A stretch of 64,000 nt of DNA from Microbacterium sp. CBA3102 (GCF_007954505.1 NZ_CP042412.1:806001-870000), one strand, 5' to 3'. Shown: positions 34,623 through 44,060, numbered from the stretch's first letter. Numbers and translations are program-made. The notes: generated by a model from the sequence alone, not told the origin.

Positions 34623-34644
34623 AGCGATGCCGTCCGATGCCGAC

Positions 34645-37590
34645 TCAGCCGACCTTCTGCCAGGGACCCCCGGTCGCCGCCGCGTGCGGCTGCTGGTTGC
34701 GCGTCCACCACTTCGCCTCGAAGCGCGTGCCGTCGTGCACCACGTCGTCGCCGGCGGTGAAGACACGGGAGGGCGTCCACACCGTCGCGCCCTCTTCGTC
34801 CGACGCGAGCTCCTGCCAGGGACCGACGGGATCGCCGGGGCGCTGGTCGCGGGTCCACCACGACGCCTGCCACAGGCGGCCGTCGAGCGAAACGAGCTCC
34901 CCCTCGGTGTAGACGCTCTTCGCACTCCACGCCGCCGCGGTGGGCAGAGTCAGCGTCCCGGCGTCGGACGAGGTCGACACGGTGCGGGCCCCGTTCGCCG
35001 CCGTCGCCTCGAAGGGCTCCGCCGCGAGCGAGCCCTGCGCCACGTCGTCGGTCGTGAGTCGGACCACGACCGGATCGAGGGTCACCGCTTCACCGGGCGC
35101 GAGCGCACCCACGTTGGCTCCGGCGGCCGTCACGGCTTCGAGCGCGACGTTGCCGGTGTTCTCGACGGTGCGGGTCCAGGTCACGGTGTCGAACGCGTCC
35201 GCCACCCCGTTCCCGTTCTCGTCCGCCCACTCGCCTGCGGTCTGGCCGGAGACCGCGGGGGTGCGCGCGATCACATCGACTTCTCCCCCCGCCACCGTCA
35301 GCTGCGTCGTCGTCTGCCCTGCCGCCTCGACGGTCCAGGTCGTGTCGGCGACGAAGAAGCCGCGGTCGATGTCGGTCTGGGTGACGGTGTGACGTGCCGT
35401 GCCGCAGTCATAGCCCGCGCCGAGCGACAGGTTCCGGTAGCGGCAGTTCCCGGCCGCGGGTGGGAGGAACGGCGAGAAGTCGCCGGTCGCAGGAACGACG
35501 GTCACGGTCATCGGGCTGCCGTTGTCGACCCGGAACGCGTAGGGAACCTGCTCGCCGACCGTGTAGGGGTTCGACCCGAGGTCGCGCCCGGCGTCGGCCC
35601 GCGCCCCCGTGATCGTGGCGGTCAGGACCCCGTCCCGGAGCACCACCGGAGCCCCCGTGTGGGTCACGGTCACCGCGGGGGCGGAGCCGTCGACCGGCGC
35701 CACCGTGAAGGCGAACTCGGGTGTGTACCAGCCACGGTCGATATCGGCCTGAGTGAGCGTACGCCGCGGTGTGTTGCAGTTGTATGCGTCGTAGGCCGGC
35801 AGGCTCAGCCACCGGCAGGCGGTGGGGGCGAAGCCCGTCGTGAAGGTGTTCGCCGCCGGAGTCACGACCGTCGTCATGCCCGCTGTGCTCACGACCCGCA
35901 CCTGGAAGCTCAGCTGCTCCCCCGCGGTGTACGGGTCCGTGACGACGTTCCGCGCCGCCGACGTGTTCGTCATCGTGAGGGTCGCTCCGAGCACCGACGT
36001 CTGCGGCAGCGTGAACGTCGCGGTCGTCTGGCTCAGGCGTCCGTCCGCGGCGGTGAAAGCGGCCTGCAGGCGCTGAGCGCCGGCGGCCCCTTGCGGTGCG
36101 GTGACCTGCAGCTCGACGGTGGTGGTCGCGCCGGGTGCGAGATCCGCGATCTGCGCGGTGGTCGCCGTCCATCCGGCCGGCGTGTGGAGGGTGACGGACC
36201 CACTGAGCGCCGTCGCCTCCTGGTTCGTGACCGTGACGGGGACCGCGGTGGCCACGCCTGCGGTGAGTGCTATCGCCGGCACCGAGAGCGGCGCGCACAC
36301 CGCATTCATCCACTCCTCGTCGAACGACGAGAACTGCATCGTGTCGGTGTACCCCGCCTCCCACAACACGCCCACCCTGCCTTCGTCGATCGCCGTCGCG
36401 CTCGAGTAGGCGAAGGTCCCCGTCTCGAGCGTGCGCAGTCCGGGCCAGGTCTCGCCATCGTCGCAGGAGAGCCGCACCGCTCCGTTCACGCGGTTGCCGT
36501 TGGCGCCGTTGTTGGCGTTGGTGAAGATCAGCTTCTTCGCATCGACGGTGCCTTCGGCGGCCTCCGGGTGCAGACGGGTGATCGAGGCGTTGTTCGTGGG
36601 GTCGGGCAGCTCGGCGTCGCGGATGACCGGACCGTAGCTGTGGCCCCCGTCGGTCGAGATCGCGACTTTGCGCAGACGCCCGTTGGAGCTGTCCCGTGAG
36701 TTGAGCATGACACGCCCGTCGGACAGCTCGACGACCTTGTTCTCGTCCATTCCGGTGCCGATGTACTCGCCGCGCTCCCAGGTCTCGCCGCCGTCGTCGG
36801 AGTACACCGAGTACGCCTGGATCGCGGTCGATCCATCGGCCTGGCGCACCGTGCCGGCGTACTGCTGGAGGAGACGCCCGGCGTGCTCGCCGTAGCGCAG
36901 CTGGATCCCCTCACCCGAGGTGGCGAACGTTCCCTTCACGTCTCCGGCGACCGGGCTGTAGACGCCGCCGCTCATCGTGCCGTTCGAGGTCTTCACGACG
37001 TCCGTGATCAGTCGTGGCGCGCTCCACGTCGCTCCGCCGTCGTCGGAGTGGATCACCGCAGCGCCCATGATCTGCCGGTTCGCATCGTCGTCTCCGTACG
37101 CGCTCCCCTGGAATCCCTGATCCTTGGAGTGCACGAAGAACGCGAAGACGCGACCGCTCTCCCGGTCGACGACGTAGCTCGGGTCGGAGTAGCCGTACCG
37201 GTCGCTCCCCGTCTTCCCCGCGGCGATGATCTGCAGCGGACCCCAGGTGCGACCGTTGTCGGTCGAGCGGCGCTGGATGATCGAGTTCGGGTTCGGGGCG
37301 TCAGCCGCGCTCCCCGGCCGCGCGTCCCATGCCGCGATGACGACACCGTCACCGAGGTGGGCGAGCGCGGGGATGCGGTAGAAGTAGTTCGCCGCGGTGC
37401 GGTCGGCACCGAGGTTCAGTTCGAGGTAGTCGCCGGGCGCGGAGTTCGGGTCGGTCAGGTAGCCGGGTGCGGGCGCAGCCGTGGCCGCCGTGGCCGGGAG
37501 GCTCAGCGCGAGCACCAGCGCCCCGATCGTGCCGCATCGCAGCCAGTGCCGACGGCGACTCCGGGGGGCGGGCGTGGGAGGAACGTGCAT
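34645..37590 (-). CDS. secreted sialidase (GH33), multi-domain
   Basis: 981 residues. Sec signal peptide at about 1-38 (MHVPPTPAPRSRRRHWLRCG, then ALVLALSLPATA). The catalytic propeller (about 45-420) has the YRIP motif at 71-74 and several Asp boxes (STDNGRTW, SDDGGATW, SDDGGETW, STDGGHSY). A NEW3-like module (about 430-520) follows, then repeated Ig-like modules containing TLTQADIDRGW and TVTQTDIDRGF. The end has two roughly 45-residue repeats, YTEGELVSLDGRLWQASWWT and FTAGDDVVHDGTRFEAKWWT, similar to CBM5/12 carbohydrate-binding units. It releases terminal sialic acids outside the cell. No LPXTG anchor is present, so it is secreted or wall-associated. Confidence 0.92.
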   Translation of the reverse strand: MHVPPTPAPRSRRRHWLRCGTIGALVLALSLPATAATAAPAPGYLTDPNSAPGDYLELNLGADRTAANYFYRIPALAHLGDGVVIAAWDARPGSAADAPNPNSIIQRRSTDNGRTWGPLQIIAAGKTGSDRYGYSDPSYVVDRESGRVFAFFVHSKDQGFQGSAYGDDDANRQIMGAAVIHSDDGGATWSAPRLITDVVKTSNGTMSGGVYSPVAGDVKGTFATSGEGIQLRYGEHAGRLLQQYAGTVRQADGSTAIQAYSVYSDDGGETWERGEYIGTGMDENKVVELSDGRVMLNSRDSSNGRLRKVAISTDGGHSYGPVIRDAELPDPTNNASITRLHPEAAEGTVDAKKLIFTNANNGANGNRVNGAVRLSCDDGETWPGLRTLETGTFAYSSATAIDEGRVGVLWEAGYTDTMQFSSFDEEWMNAVCAPLSVPAIALTAGVATAVPVTVTNQEATALSGSVTLHTPAGWTATTAQIADLAPGATTTVELQVTAPQGAAGAQRLQAAFTAADGRLSQTTATFTLPQTSVLGATLTMTNTSAARNVVTDPYTAGEQLSFQVRVVSTAGMTTVVTPAANTFTTGFAPTACRWLSLPAYDAYNCNTPRRTLTQADIDRGWYTPEFAFTVAPVDGSAPAVTVTHTGAPVVLRDGVLTATITGARADAGRDLGSNPYTVGEQVPYAFRVDNGSPMTVTVVPATGDFSPFLPPAAGNCRYRNLSLGAGYDCGTARHTVTQTDIDRGFFVADTTWTVEAAGQTTTQLTVAGGEVDVIARTPAVSGQTAGEWADENGNGVADAFDTVTWTRTVENTGNVALEAVTAAGANVGALAPGEAVTLDPVVVRLTTDDVAQGSLAAEPFEATAANGARTVSTSSDAGTLTLPTAAAWSAKSVYTEGELVSLDGRLWQASWWTRDQRPGDPVGPWQELASDEEGATVWTPSRVFTAGDDVVHDGTRFEAKWWTRNQQPHAAATGGPWQKVG

Positions 37591-37624
37591 GGACAGACCT
37601 TTCTGTTCGTGCGGAAATCAGACG

Positions 37625-37637
37625 TCTGATGTCTGAT
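37625..37637. promoter_or_regulatory. sialic-acid regulon operator, sialidase promoter
   Basis: TCTGATGTCTGAT, identical to 46733-46745. It sits in a larger palindrome whose arms are AAATCAGAC and GTCTGATTT. On the minus strand it lies just after a -10-like TAGAGT (37646-37651). Probable binding site of the GntR/FadR regulator encoded at 46824. Confidence 0.7.
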
Positions 37638-37645
37638 TTCAAGTC

Positions 37646-37651
37646 ACTCTA
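37646..37651 (-). promoter_or_regulatory. -10 element of the sialidase promoter
   Basis: TAGAGT on the minus strand, eight bases upstream of the regulon operator. The same hexamer stands next to the operator copy upstream of the transporter operon. No clear -35 element was seen. Confidence 0.45.
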
Positions 37652-37711
37652 GCGAGGGTCCTCCCGCCGGACAAGAGCTCGATCTCGCGAGGATGCGGGA
37701 GTGCCCGGCGC

Positions 37712-38632
37712 TCAGCCCGCGGCGCGCACGACCGCGAGGTTCCGGGCGACCGTGCGCAGAGCATCCGCAGCGGTGACGTCCTCGGGGCGTCTGGCCACCT
37801 TGAGCCCCAGCCAATCGACGTGACCCGCGGCGGTGAGCGCCTCGACCACCTGCGCCTCATCGAGGAGGGAACCGGATTCGGGGTGGGTCGAAGCGATCGG
37901 CAGGTGCGCATCGACCCACGCCGCCCCGTACGGTCCCTGAACCGGCGCCGCACCCGAGAACGCCAGACCCGTGAGGAGCCCGGAGGCCGCAGCCGTCGCG
38001 ATCTGCGCGGTCACGGCATCGGCATGGCGCAGCTCGATCGCGGAACGCCCCCAGTTGAGCCACAGTCCGATCGGCACCTCGGCCGCACTGATCGCGGTGA
38101 TCTCCTCGTCGAGCGTCAGGAACCCCTTCTCCGGCACCTGGCCAGGCACGAACGCGTCGCAGTGCTCGACCACCAGACGGGCACCCGACCACTCGAACGC
38201 GGCGATCTCGTGGAGAGACCGCACGAGGGGCTCCCCGGCTCCAGCCGCTCGCGGAGCGGTGTGCACCGTGACCACCGCGACGGAAGCGGCACTCTCGTCG
38301 TTGATGCGTGCGACGTCGGCGGCGACACGCTGCAGGTCGGCGATCGCCGCCGCCCGCCCGTCCTCGTCGACCGACGCGAGGCCGTACCGAGGATCGTCCC
38401 CGAGTCGCCTCATGACGAACGGGATCGGGGTCACGGCGAGCGCGACCGCCGGCACGTTCGCGAGGAACCAGGCGTCGTCGTGCGGATGGAGGCCTCCCAT
38501 CCACGGCACCTCGAGCCCGCCGACCCCGGGCAGCGCGCACAGTGCGGGCAGCAGCTCGGCTTCGAGCGCCGGGTCCCATCGTGCGTGCGCGGGAGAGGCG
38601 GGGTACGCGCTGACGAGGACCGGCGCGGTCAT
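37712..38632 (-). CDS. DUF4862-family protein, sialic-acid locus
   Basis: 306 residues. The protein resembles the DUF4862 family that accompanies nan genes in actinobacteria. The sequence shows TIM-barrel-like alternation of beta strands and helices (VLVSAYPASPAHARWDP, LEVPWMGGLHPHDDAWFL, RLVVEHCDAFVPGQVPEKG). A possible active-site His/Asp/Glu cluster is in VEHCDAF. The function is unknown; an epimerase or aldolase-like role is conceivable. The stop is 122 bases before the sialidase gene, and the gene follows nanE with overlapping start and stop. Confidence 0.72.
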   Translation of the reverse strand: MTAPVLVSAYPASPAHARWDPALEAELLPALCALPGVGGLEVPWMGGLHPHDDAWFLANVPAVALAVTPIPFVMRRLGDDPRYGLASVDEDGRAAAIADLQRVAADVARINDESAASVAVVTVHTAPRAAGAGEPLVRSLHEIAAFEWSGARLVVEHCDAFVPGQVPEKGFLTLDEEITAISAAEVPIGLWLNWGRSAIELRHADAVTAQIATAAASGLLTGLAFSGAAPVQGPYGAAWVDAHLPIASTHPESGSLLDEAQVVEALTAAGHVDWLGLKVARRPEDVTAADALRTVARNLAVVRAAG

Positions 38633-39315
38633 GAGCGGGCTCCCCCGACCGCCTCAGCGAACCATGCCGTGATCGTCGAGGGATGGGTGATCGCGGTGCC
38701 GACGCACACGGCGAACGCCCCGGCGCTGATCGCGGCCGCGGCCTGCACCGGGGTGTGGATACGCCCCTCGGCGACGATCGGACGGCTGCACCGGCCGGCG
38801 GCCAGCTCGATGAGCTCCACGTCCGGCCCCGTGCTCTTCGGGCGCTCGTCCGTGTAGCCCGAGAGGGTGGTGCCGAGGAGGTCGGCGCCCGCGGCCTCGG
38901 CGGCGATCGCATCGTCGAGGGAGCCGCAATCGGCCATGATCAGCGCATCGGTGTGCGCACGGAGGCCGGTGATCGTCTCCGCGAGGGTCAGTCCGTCCGG
39001 GCGGCGTCGGCGCGTCCCGTCGAGCGCGACGATGTCGGCACCGGCGTCGGCGACGGCCTTCGCGTGCGCGAGGGTCGGAGTGATGAACACCTCGGCGTCG
39101 CCGTCCTTCCACAGCCCCACGACGGGGACCGGGAGGTGCGCGGTCGCGCGGATGTCCTCGATCCCCTGCACGCGGATGCCGGCGGCCCCACCGACCACGC
39201 CGGCCGCGGCGACCTGCGCCATCGTCCGGGGGTCCCGCATGGCCTCGCCGGGGTAGGCCTGGCACGAGACGATCAGTCCGCCCCGCAGTCGTTCGAGGGT
39301 GTCGGTGAATCTCAT
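38629..39315 (-). CDS. nanE: N-acetylmannosamine-6-phosphate 2-epimerase
   Basis: About 228 residues from the ATG giving MRFTDTLERLRGGLIVSCQAYPGEAM. TIM-barrel enzyme that converts ManNAc-6-P to GlcNAc-6-P in sialic-acid catabolism. Markers are GLIVSCQA, IRVQGIEDI, VVGLWKD and LIMADCGSLDDAI (catalytic Lys in the WKD strand, Asp/Cys region following), and IVAEGRIHTPVQAAAA. The ATG overlaps the stop of the nanK gene by ATGA. The longer upstream frame lies within nanK and was rejected. Confidence 0.93.
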   Translation of the reverse strand: MRFTDTLERLRGGLIVSCQAYPGEAMRDPRTMAQVAAAGVVGGAAGIRVQGIEDIRATAHLPVPVVGLWKDGDAEVFITPTLAHAKAVADAGADIVALDGTRRRRPDGLTLAETITGLRAHTDALIMADCGSLDDAIAAEAAGADLLGTTLSGYTDERPKSTGPDVELIELAAGRCSRPIVAEGRIHTPVQAAAAISAGAFAVCVGTAITHPSTITAWFAEAVGGARS

Positions 39316-40247
39316 GGGTTCCTCCAGGCGGATGCCGCGGCTCCCCGCAGCGGCGCGTCGTCGCCGAGCGTTCCCGGCAGGATGGGGGTGCGCTGCAGCG
39401 CATCGATCGCCTCGGCGTGGAACGCGGCGCGCATGGGGCGCCACCAGTCCTCGCCGATGTTCGGGACACCCCCGGTGACCACGATGCGCTCGGGGTCGAG
39501 CAGCGTCGCCGCGCCTGCGAGAGCACGCCCCACGGCGGCGGCCGACTCGTCCAGGGCGCGTCGGGCGAGGGGGTCCCCCGCCGTGACCGCGATGGCGATG
39601 CCGCGCGCATCGGGGATGCCGGGGTCGCCACCGATCGAGAGGAAGTGCCGGTGCATCCCGATACCGGAGCCGATCGCCTCGAGGTGACCGTGGCGTCCGC
39701 ACGGGCAGCGCAGGTGCGCGGCGCCCGGCACGGGAAGGTGCGCGATCTCGCCCGCGACGTGATGGGCTCCGCGGATCTGCCTGTCACGCACGAGGAGCCC
39801 TGCGCCGACCCCGGTGCCGACCGCGACGACGAGCGCGCTCGGCGCCCCGGCTGCGGCGCCGTGCCGATACTCGCCCAGGGCGTGCGCGTCGACGTCGTTC
39901 TGCACTTCCACGGGCGCGTCCGGCATCAGCTGGTCGTGGAGCCCTGCGCGGACGAGTGCGGCGAGTGGTGTGCCCGGCCAGTCGGTGAAGGTGTCGGTGG
40001 CGGAGACGATCGTGCCGCTCCCCGCGTCGACGACGCCCGCCGTGCCGATGCCGACCCCGGACAGACGCAGCCCGGATCCCGCGAGCAGCCGCCGGGCGAG
40101 CGCGACGACGGTCGCCACGACGGCTGACGGTCCTTCGGCTGCGGGGGTCGCTGCCACCTCGGTCCGCAACAACCGGTCGTGGCGGTCGGCGAGCGCTGCG
40201 GCCGTCTTGGTACCGCCGATGTCGACGGCGAGGACGACCTCCTCCAT
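39312..40247 (-). CDS. nanK: ROK-family N-acetylmannosamine kinase
   Basis: About 311 residues. The N-terminal ATP loop is VLAVDIGGTKTAAALAD (DxGxT), and the zinc-type motif CPCGRHGHLEA has a His where the usual CxCGxxGC has its third Cys. The ROK catalytic region is VQNDVDAHALGEY. It phosphorylates ManNAc produced by NanA, giving ManNAc-6-P for NanE. The start is the ATG giving MEEVVLAVDIGG, which overlaps the nanA stop by one base (TGATG). I call it NanK because of position; sugar specificity cannot be seen. Confidence 0.85.
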   Translation of the reverse strand: MEEVVLAVDIGGTKTAAALADRHDRLLRTEVAATPAAEGPSAVVATVVALARRLLAGSGLRLSGVGIGTAGVVDAGSGTIVSATDTFTDWPGTPLAALVRAGLHDQLMPDAPVEVQNDVDAHALGEYRHGAAAGAPSALVVAVGTGVGAGLLVRDRQIRGAHHVAGEIAHLPVPGAAHLRCPCGRHGHLEAIGSGIGMHRHFLSIGGDPGIPDARGIAIAVTAGDPLARRALDESAAAVGRALAGAATLLDPERIVVTGGVPNIGEDWWRPMRAAFHAEAIDALQRTPILPGTLGDDAPLRGAAASAWRNP

Positions 40248-41194
40248 CAGCCGACGGCGACGGGGAGCAGGTGCAGCTCGTCGAGGATGGCGCGGATCCG
40301 GGACACCGCGTCGGCGTCGAGCGCCTGCACGGTGTTCGCCATCGTGGCGTGGTCGATGATGCCGCGGGCGTGCATCGCCGCCTTGAACGCACCGACACCG
40401 GTCGCGTCGCCCGACAGCCCCTTCGGCTGGAAAACGATGTCGAACAGCCGGTTGATGCGCTCCTGCTCGGTCCGAGCCGTGACCCAGTCGCCCGTCTTCG
40501 CGGCCTCCCACAGTCGGACGTATCCCACAGCCTCCACGTTCGCGAGTCCGGGGACCACACCGTCGGCGCCGGCCAGGGCCATGGCGTCGACGACGACCTC
40601 GTGGCCGGTGAGCAGCTGCAGCGGTCGACCCGCCGCGTCGTTCGCCGCGATCAGGCGCCGGAACGACACGTCGTCACCCGAAGAGTCCTTCACCCCGTGG
40701 ATGACCCCTTCGGTGCCGAGCTGCACGAGCAGGTCGATGCCGAGCTTGGAGTGCACGCGCACGGGCACGTCGTAGGCCCACAGCGGGGCATCGATGGCGG
40801 CGGCGATGGTCCGGAAATGGTCGGCCACCTCGGTGGCCGAGTTCAGGGTGTACAGCGGTGCCGTCGTGACGATCGCCTGCGCACCGGCATCGATCAGCCG
40901 TCGAGCGGTCTCGATGATGCGGGGCGCGGTGAGCTCGATCGCGCCGGCGATCACCGGAACCCGGCCGGCGTCGGCGGACACGATCGTGCGGAGCAGCTCG
41001 ACGCGCTGGTCGTCGGTGAAGTACGCGGTCTCACCGGTGGAGCCGAGGGCGAAGAGCCCGGACACCCCCTCGGAGACGAGGCGGTCGACGAGGCGGGCGA
41101 GGGAGGTGTGATCGATCGACCCGTCGTCGAGCAGCGGGGTGGCGACGGGCGGGACGACGCCCGCGAAGACAGGGGCGGAGGGGGTGGCAGACAT
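40247..41194 (-). CDS. nanA: N-acetylneuraminate lyase
   Basis: About 315 residues of the DapA/NanA superfamily. The GSTGE motif at 51-55 and the Schiff-base lysine Lys169 in VIHGVKDSSGDD are visible; Tyr141 sits in LWAYDVPVR. The enzyme cleaves N-acetylneuraminate to ManNAc and pyruvate in the cytoplasm. The family also contains dihydrodipicolinate synthases, and I choose the lyase because nanK and nanE follow directly. The start is the ATG giving MSATPSAPVF. It lies downstream of the Dpp-type transporter genes in the same operon. Confidence 0.85.
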   Translation of the reverse strand: MSATPSAPVFAGVVPPVATPLLDDGSIDHTSLARLVDRLVSEGVSGLFALGSTGETAYFTDDQRVELLRTIVSADAGRVPVIAGAIELTAPRIIETARRLIDAGAQAIVTTAPLYTLNSATEVADHFRTIAAAIDAPLWAYDVPVRVHSKLGIDLLVQLGTEGVIHGVKDSSGDDVSFRRLIAANDAAGRPLQLLTGHEVVVDAMALAGADGVVPGLANVEAVGYVRLWEAAKTGDWVTARTEQERINRLFDIVFQPKGLSGDATGVGAFKAAMHARGIIDHATMANTVQALDADAVSRIRAILDELHLLPVAVG

Positions 41195-41210
41195 GTGTGT
41201 TCCGGTCGTT

Positions 41211-42011
41211 TCAGTGGTGGGGTTCGAGCAGCGAGGGCGCAGCGCCCAGCAGCGTTCTGGTGTAGTCGTCGGAGGGGGCCTCGAACACGCGGGCCGCATC
41301 GCCGAACTCGACGACCCGCCCCTTGTTCATGACGGCGATCTCGTCGGAGAGATAGCGGACGGTCTGGATGTCGTGGGAAATGAAGACCATGCCGAGGCCG
41401 AGCTGCTCCTTCAGATCGGTGAGCAGATTGAGGATCTGCGCGCGCACCGACACGTCGAGCGCCGAGGTGGGTTCGTCGGCGACGATCACCTGCGGGTCCA
41501 GCACGAGTGCTCTCGCGATCGCGACGCGCTGACGCTGACCACCGGAGAGCTGGCTGGGCAAGGCGTCCAGGGCGGATGCCGGGAGCCCCACGAGACCGAT
41601 CAGGTCACGGACCTTCCGGTTCCTGGTCGACGGGCTGCCGAGCCGGTGCACCTGCAGAGGATCCAGGAGCGCGTCGCGCACCGTCATCCGTGCATTCAGG
41701 GCGGTCGCCGGATCCTGGAACACGACGGAGAGGATGCGTCCGAGCCGCTTGCGCACGGCGGGCGTGAAGGACCGCACCGGCTCCCCGCCGAACACGACCT
41801 GTCCGCTGGTGGGCTTCTCCAGACCGATCAGCACCTTGGCCGAGGTCGACTTGCCCGAACCGGACTCGCCGACGATGCCGAGCGTCTGCCCGCGCTTCAC
41901 GGTGAGCGAGACGCCCGCGAGCGCATCCACGTACTCGGGCCGGAAGAGCGAGGAGGCCCGGGTCTTGTAACGGACATGCACGTCCTTGAGCTCGATCACG
42001 GATTCGTTCAT
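41211..42011 (-). CDS. ABC transporter ATPase (DppF-like)
   Basis: 266 residues. Walker A is GESGSGKST, the ABC signature LSGGQRQRVAIARAL, and Walker B VIVADEPTSALDVS, followed by the switch H in ISHDIQ. The sequence is of the oligopeptide (DppF/OppF) type, and the C-terminal OppF-like extension is short (LLGAAPSLLEPHH). It pairs with the ATPase half of the fused permease-ATPase protein to drive import. ATG overlaps the stop of that fused gene by four bases. Confidence 0.93.
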   Translation of the reverse strand: MNESVIELKDVHVRYKTRASSLFRPEYVDALAGVSLTVKRGQTLGIVGESGSGKSTSAKVLIGLEKPTSGQVVFGGEPVRSFTPAVRKRLGRILSVVFQDPATALNARMTVRDALLDPLQVHRLGSPSTRNRKVRDLIGLVGLPASALDALPSQLSGGQRQRVAIARALVLDPQVIVADEPTSALDVSVRAQILNLLTDLKEQLGLGMVFISHDIQTVRYLSDEIAVMNKGRVVEFGDAARVFEAPSDDYTRTLLGAAPSLLEPHH

Positions 42012-44059
42012 CGCCCTGCTCCGATCGCCTGAACGGGCGCATCGTCCGGATGCGCGGAGTAGTAGTGCTCGGTGCCTTCGATGTGTCGCCGCACCGGGGT
42101 GACCCCCGCGTACCGCAGGGGATCGCTGGAGCGCGGTGCGAAGCGGTCTCCTGCCGGGAAGTCGCGCGGTGACGGCACGACCCCGGAGACCTGGTGCAGC
42201 CGGTCGGACCCGGCCTCGATCGAGAGCACGGCCCCGAGGAGACCCTGCGTGTACTCGTGCACGGGCTGGGTCAGCACTTCCCTGGTCGTGCCCTGTTCGA
42301 CGACCTGCCCCGCGTACATCACGGTGATGCGGTGGGTGAGTTCGGCGACCAGCGCGAGGTCGTGCGAGACGAACAGGAGCGCGAAGCCGAGCTCCTTCTG
42401 CAGACGCATGAGCAGTTCGACCACCTGCGCCTGCACCGTGACGTCGAGGGCGGTGGTCGGTTCGTCCGCGATGACCAGTCGCGGGTCACGGGTCAGGGCC
42501 ATCGCGATGAGCACGCGCTGACGCTGACCTCCCGAGAGCTCGTGGGGGTACGAGGCGAGCGTGCGGTCGGGGTCGAGTCCCACCAGCTCCAGCAGTTCCG
42601 CCGCGGTGCGGGTGCCGCCGCGCGAGGTGAGCTGCTTCATCTGCGAGCGGATGAGCATCGCCGGGTTGAGCGAGCTCAGTGCGTCCTGGTACACCATCGC
42701 GATGTCGTGTCCGCGCAGGGCGTTGCGCTCCTTCGGGGCCATCTGCAACAGGTCTTCCCCGTCGAACAGGATGCGCCCGCGGATGTCGGCCTTCGGGTCG
42801 AGCAGGCCCATGATCGCCAGTGAGGTGATCGACTTGCCGCAGCCGGACTCCCCCACCAGCGACATGGTCTCGCCGGGACGCACCGTGAAGCTGACGTGAT
42901 CGACCACGTCGACGTCGCCGTGCCGGGGGAACGAGATGCACAGGTCCTGCACGTCGAGCAACGGCCTGTCATCGCCCGTGTAGACGAGTCGGTCGGTGCG
43001 CGAGAACTCGCGCAGACGCAGCTCGGTCAGTCGCTCGGCGAGGGGCACGGCCTCGGCGCGCGGCACCAGGGTGTCGGGCACCCCGCTCGGCACCGAGAGG
43101 TTCACCGCCGTGTCGACGGTGGGGATCACGTGGGTGTCGTCCGGCACGGCAGCGACCTCGAGCTCGTGGGTCGACTCCTCGGTGTTGGCGGCGTCGGTCG
43201 TGATCTTGCGCGCTCGCGGCGAGACCATCGCATCGGTCATCCCCTCGGAGAGGATGTTGAGGCACAGGACCGTGAGCATGATGAGGATGCCGGGGAAGAA
43301 GGTCGCCCACCATGCGCCGCTCATCAGCAGGTTGCGTCCGGCGGCGATCACGTTGCCCCACGACGGCTCGGGATCCGGTACCCCGGCCTGCAGGAACGAC
43401 AGCGAGGCCTCGAACACGATCGCGTCGGCGACGAGCACGGTGGCGAAGACCAGCACCGGGGCCATCGCGTTGCGCGCCACGTGACGGACGATGATGCGCG
43501 GGGTCCCCGAACCCATGACTCGCACGGCCGAGACGTAGTCCTCTCCGTACTGGTCGAGGATGTTCGCACGGACGATGCGAGTGAGTTGGGGCACGTAGAG
43601 GAACGCGATCGTGAGCACGAGCACCGGAAGCGATTTGCCGAACACCGCCACGAAGACCGCGGCGAGCGCGATGCCGGGGAACGACATGATGACGTCCATG
43701 ACCCGCATGAGCGTCTCGGAGATCCACTTCGGCGCCGTGGCGGCGATGGTCCCGAGCACACAGGCGGCGAGCAGGGCGACCAGGGTCGCGCCGATGCCGA
43801 TCACGAGCGAGTAGCGGGCTCCGTACACCAGGCGGGAGAAGATGTCGCGGCCCTGGCGATCGGTGCCGAACCAGTGCTCCGCGCTCGGCGGCTGTACGGG
43901 GGTGCCGGACGCCAGCGGATCGAACGGGGAGATGAGCGGCGCGAAGATCGCGGCCAGACCGATGATCGCCAGCACCGCGATGCAGATGATCGACCCGAGG
44001 GACAGTCGGCCCCAGCGGAGGCCGGGGACGGAGAGCCGTTCCGTGAGTTTGCGTCGCAT
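42008..44059 (-). CDS. fused ABC permease-ATPase (DppC-DppD)
   Basis: 683 residues joining two proteins that are separate in most Dpp systems. Residues about 1-285 are a DppC-type permease with six hydrophobic segments and the loop ...VRVMGSGTPRIIVRHVARNAMAPVLVFAT. A roughly 80-residue polar linker follows. Residues about 355-683 are a DppD-type ATPase: Walker A GESGCGKS, signature LSGGQRQRVLIAMAL, Walker B VIADEPTTALDVT, and switch His in VSHDLALV. Both halves look intact. This suggests one fused subunit that meets DppB and DppF. Its start follows the DppB gene with a one-base gap. A sialic-acid substrate is inferred from operon context. Confidence 0.9.
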   Translation of the reverse strand: MRRKLTERLSVPGLRWGRLSLGSIICIAVLAIIGLAAIFAPLISPFDPLASGTPVQPPSAEHWFGTDRQGRDIFSRLVYGARYSLVIGIGATLVALLAACVLGTIAATAPKWISETLMRVMDVIMSFPGIALAAVFVAVFGKSLPVLVLTIAFLYVPQLTRIVRANILDQYGEDYVSAVRVMGSGTPRIIVRHVARNAMAPVLVFATVLVADAIVFEASLSFLQAGVPDPEPSWGNVIAAGRNLLMSGAWWATFFPGILIMLTVLCLNILSEGMTDAMVSPRARKITTDAANTEESTHELEVAAVPDDTHVIPTVDTAVNLSVPSGVPDTLVPRAEAVPLAERLTELRLREFSRTDRLVYTGDDRPLLDVQDLCISFPRHGDVDVVDHVSFTVRPGETMSLVGESGCGKSITSLAIMGLLDPKADIRGRILFDGEDLLQMAPKERNALRGHDIAMVYQDALSSLNPAMLIRSQMKQLTSRGGTRTAAELLELVGLDPDRTLASYPHELSGGQRQRVLIAMALTRDPRLVIADEPTTALDVTVQAQVVELLMRLQKELGFALLFVSHDLALVAELTHRITVMYAGQVVEQGTTREVLTQPVHEYTQGLLGAVLSIEAGSDRLHQVSGVVPSPRDFPAGDRFAPRSSDPLRYAGVTPVRRHIEGTEHYYSAHPDDAPVQAIGAGR

Positions 44060-44060
44060 G

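Noticed and set aside
38629..39702. A longer start for nanE
   Set aside because: The upstream extension lies in nanK in another frame and is Arg-rich. ATGA overlap supports the shorter start.
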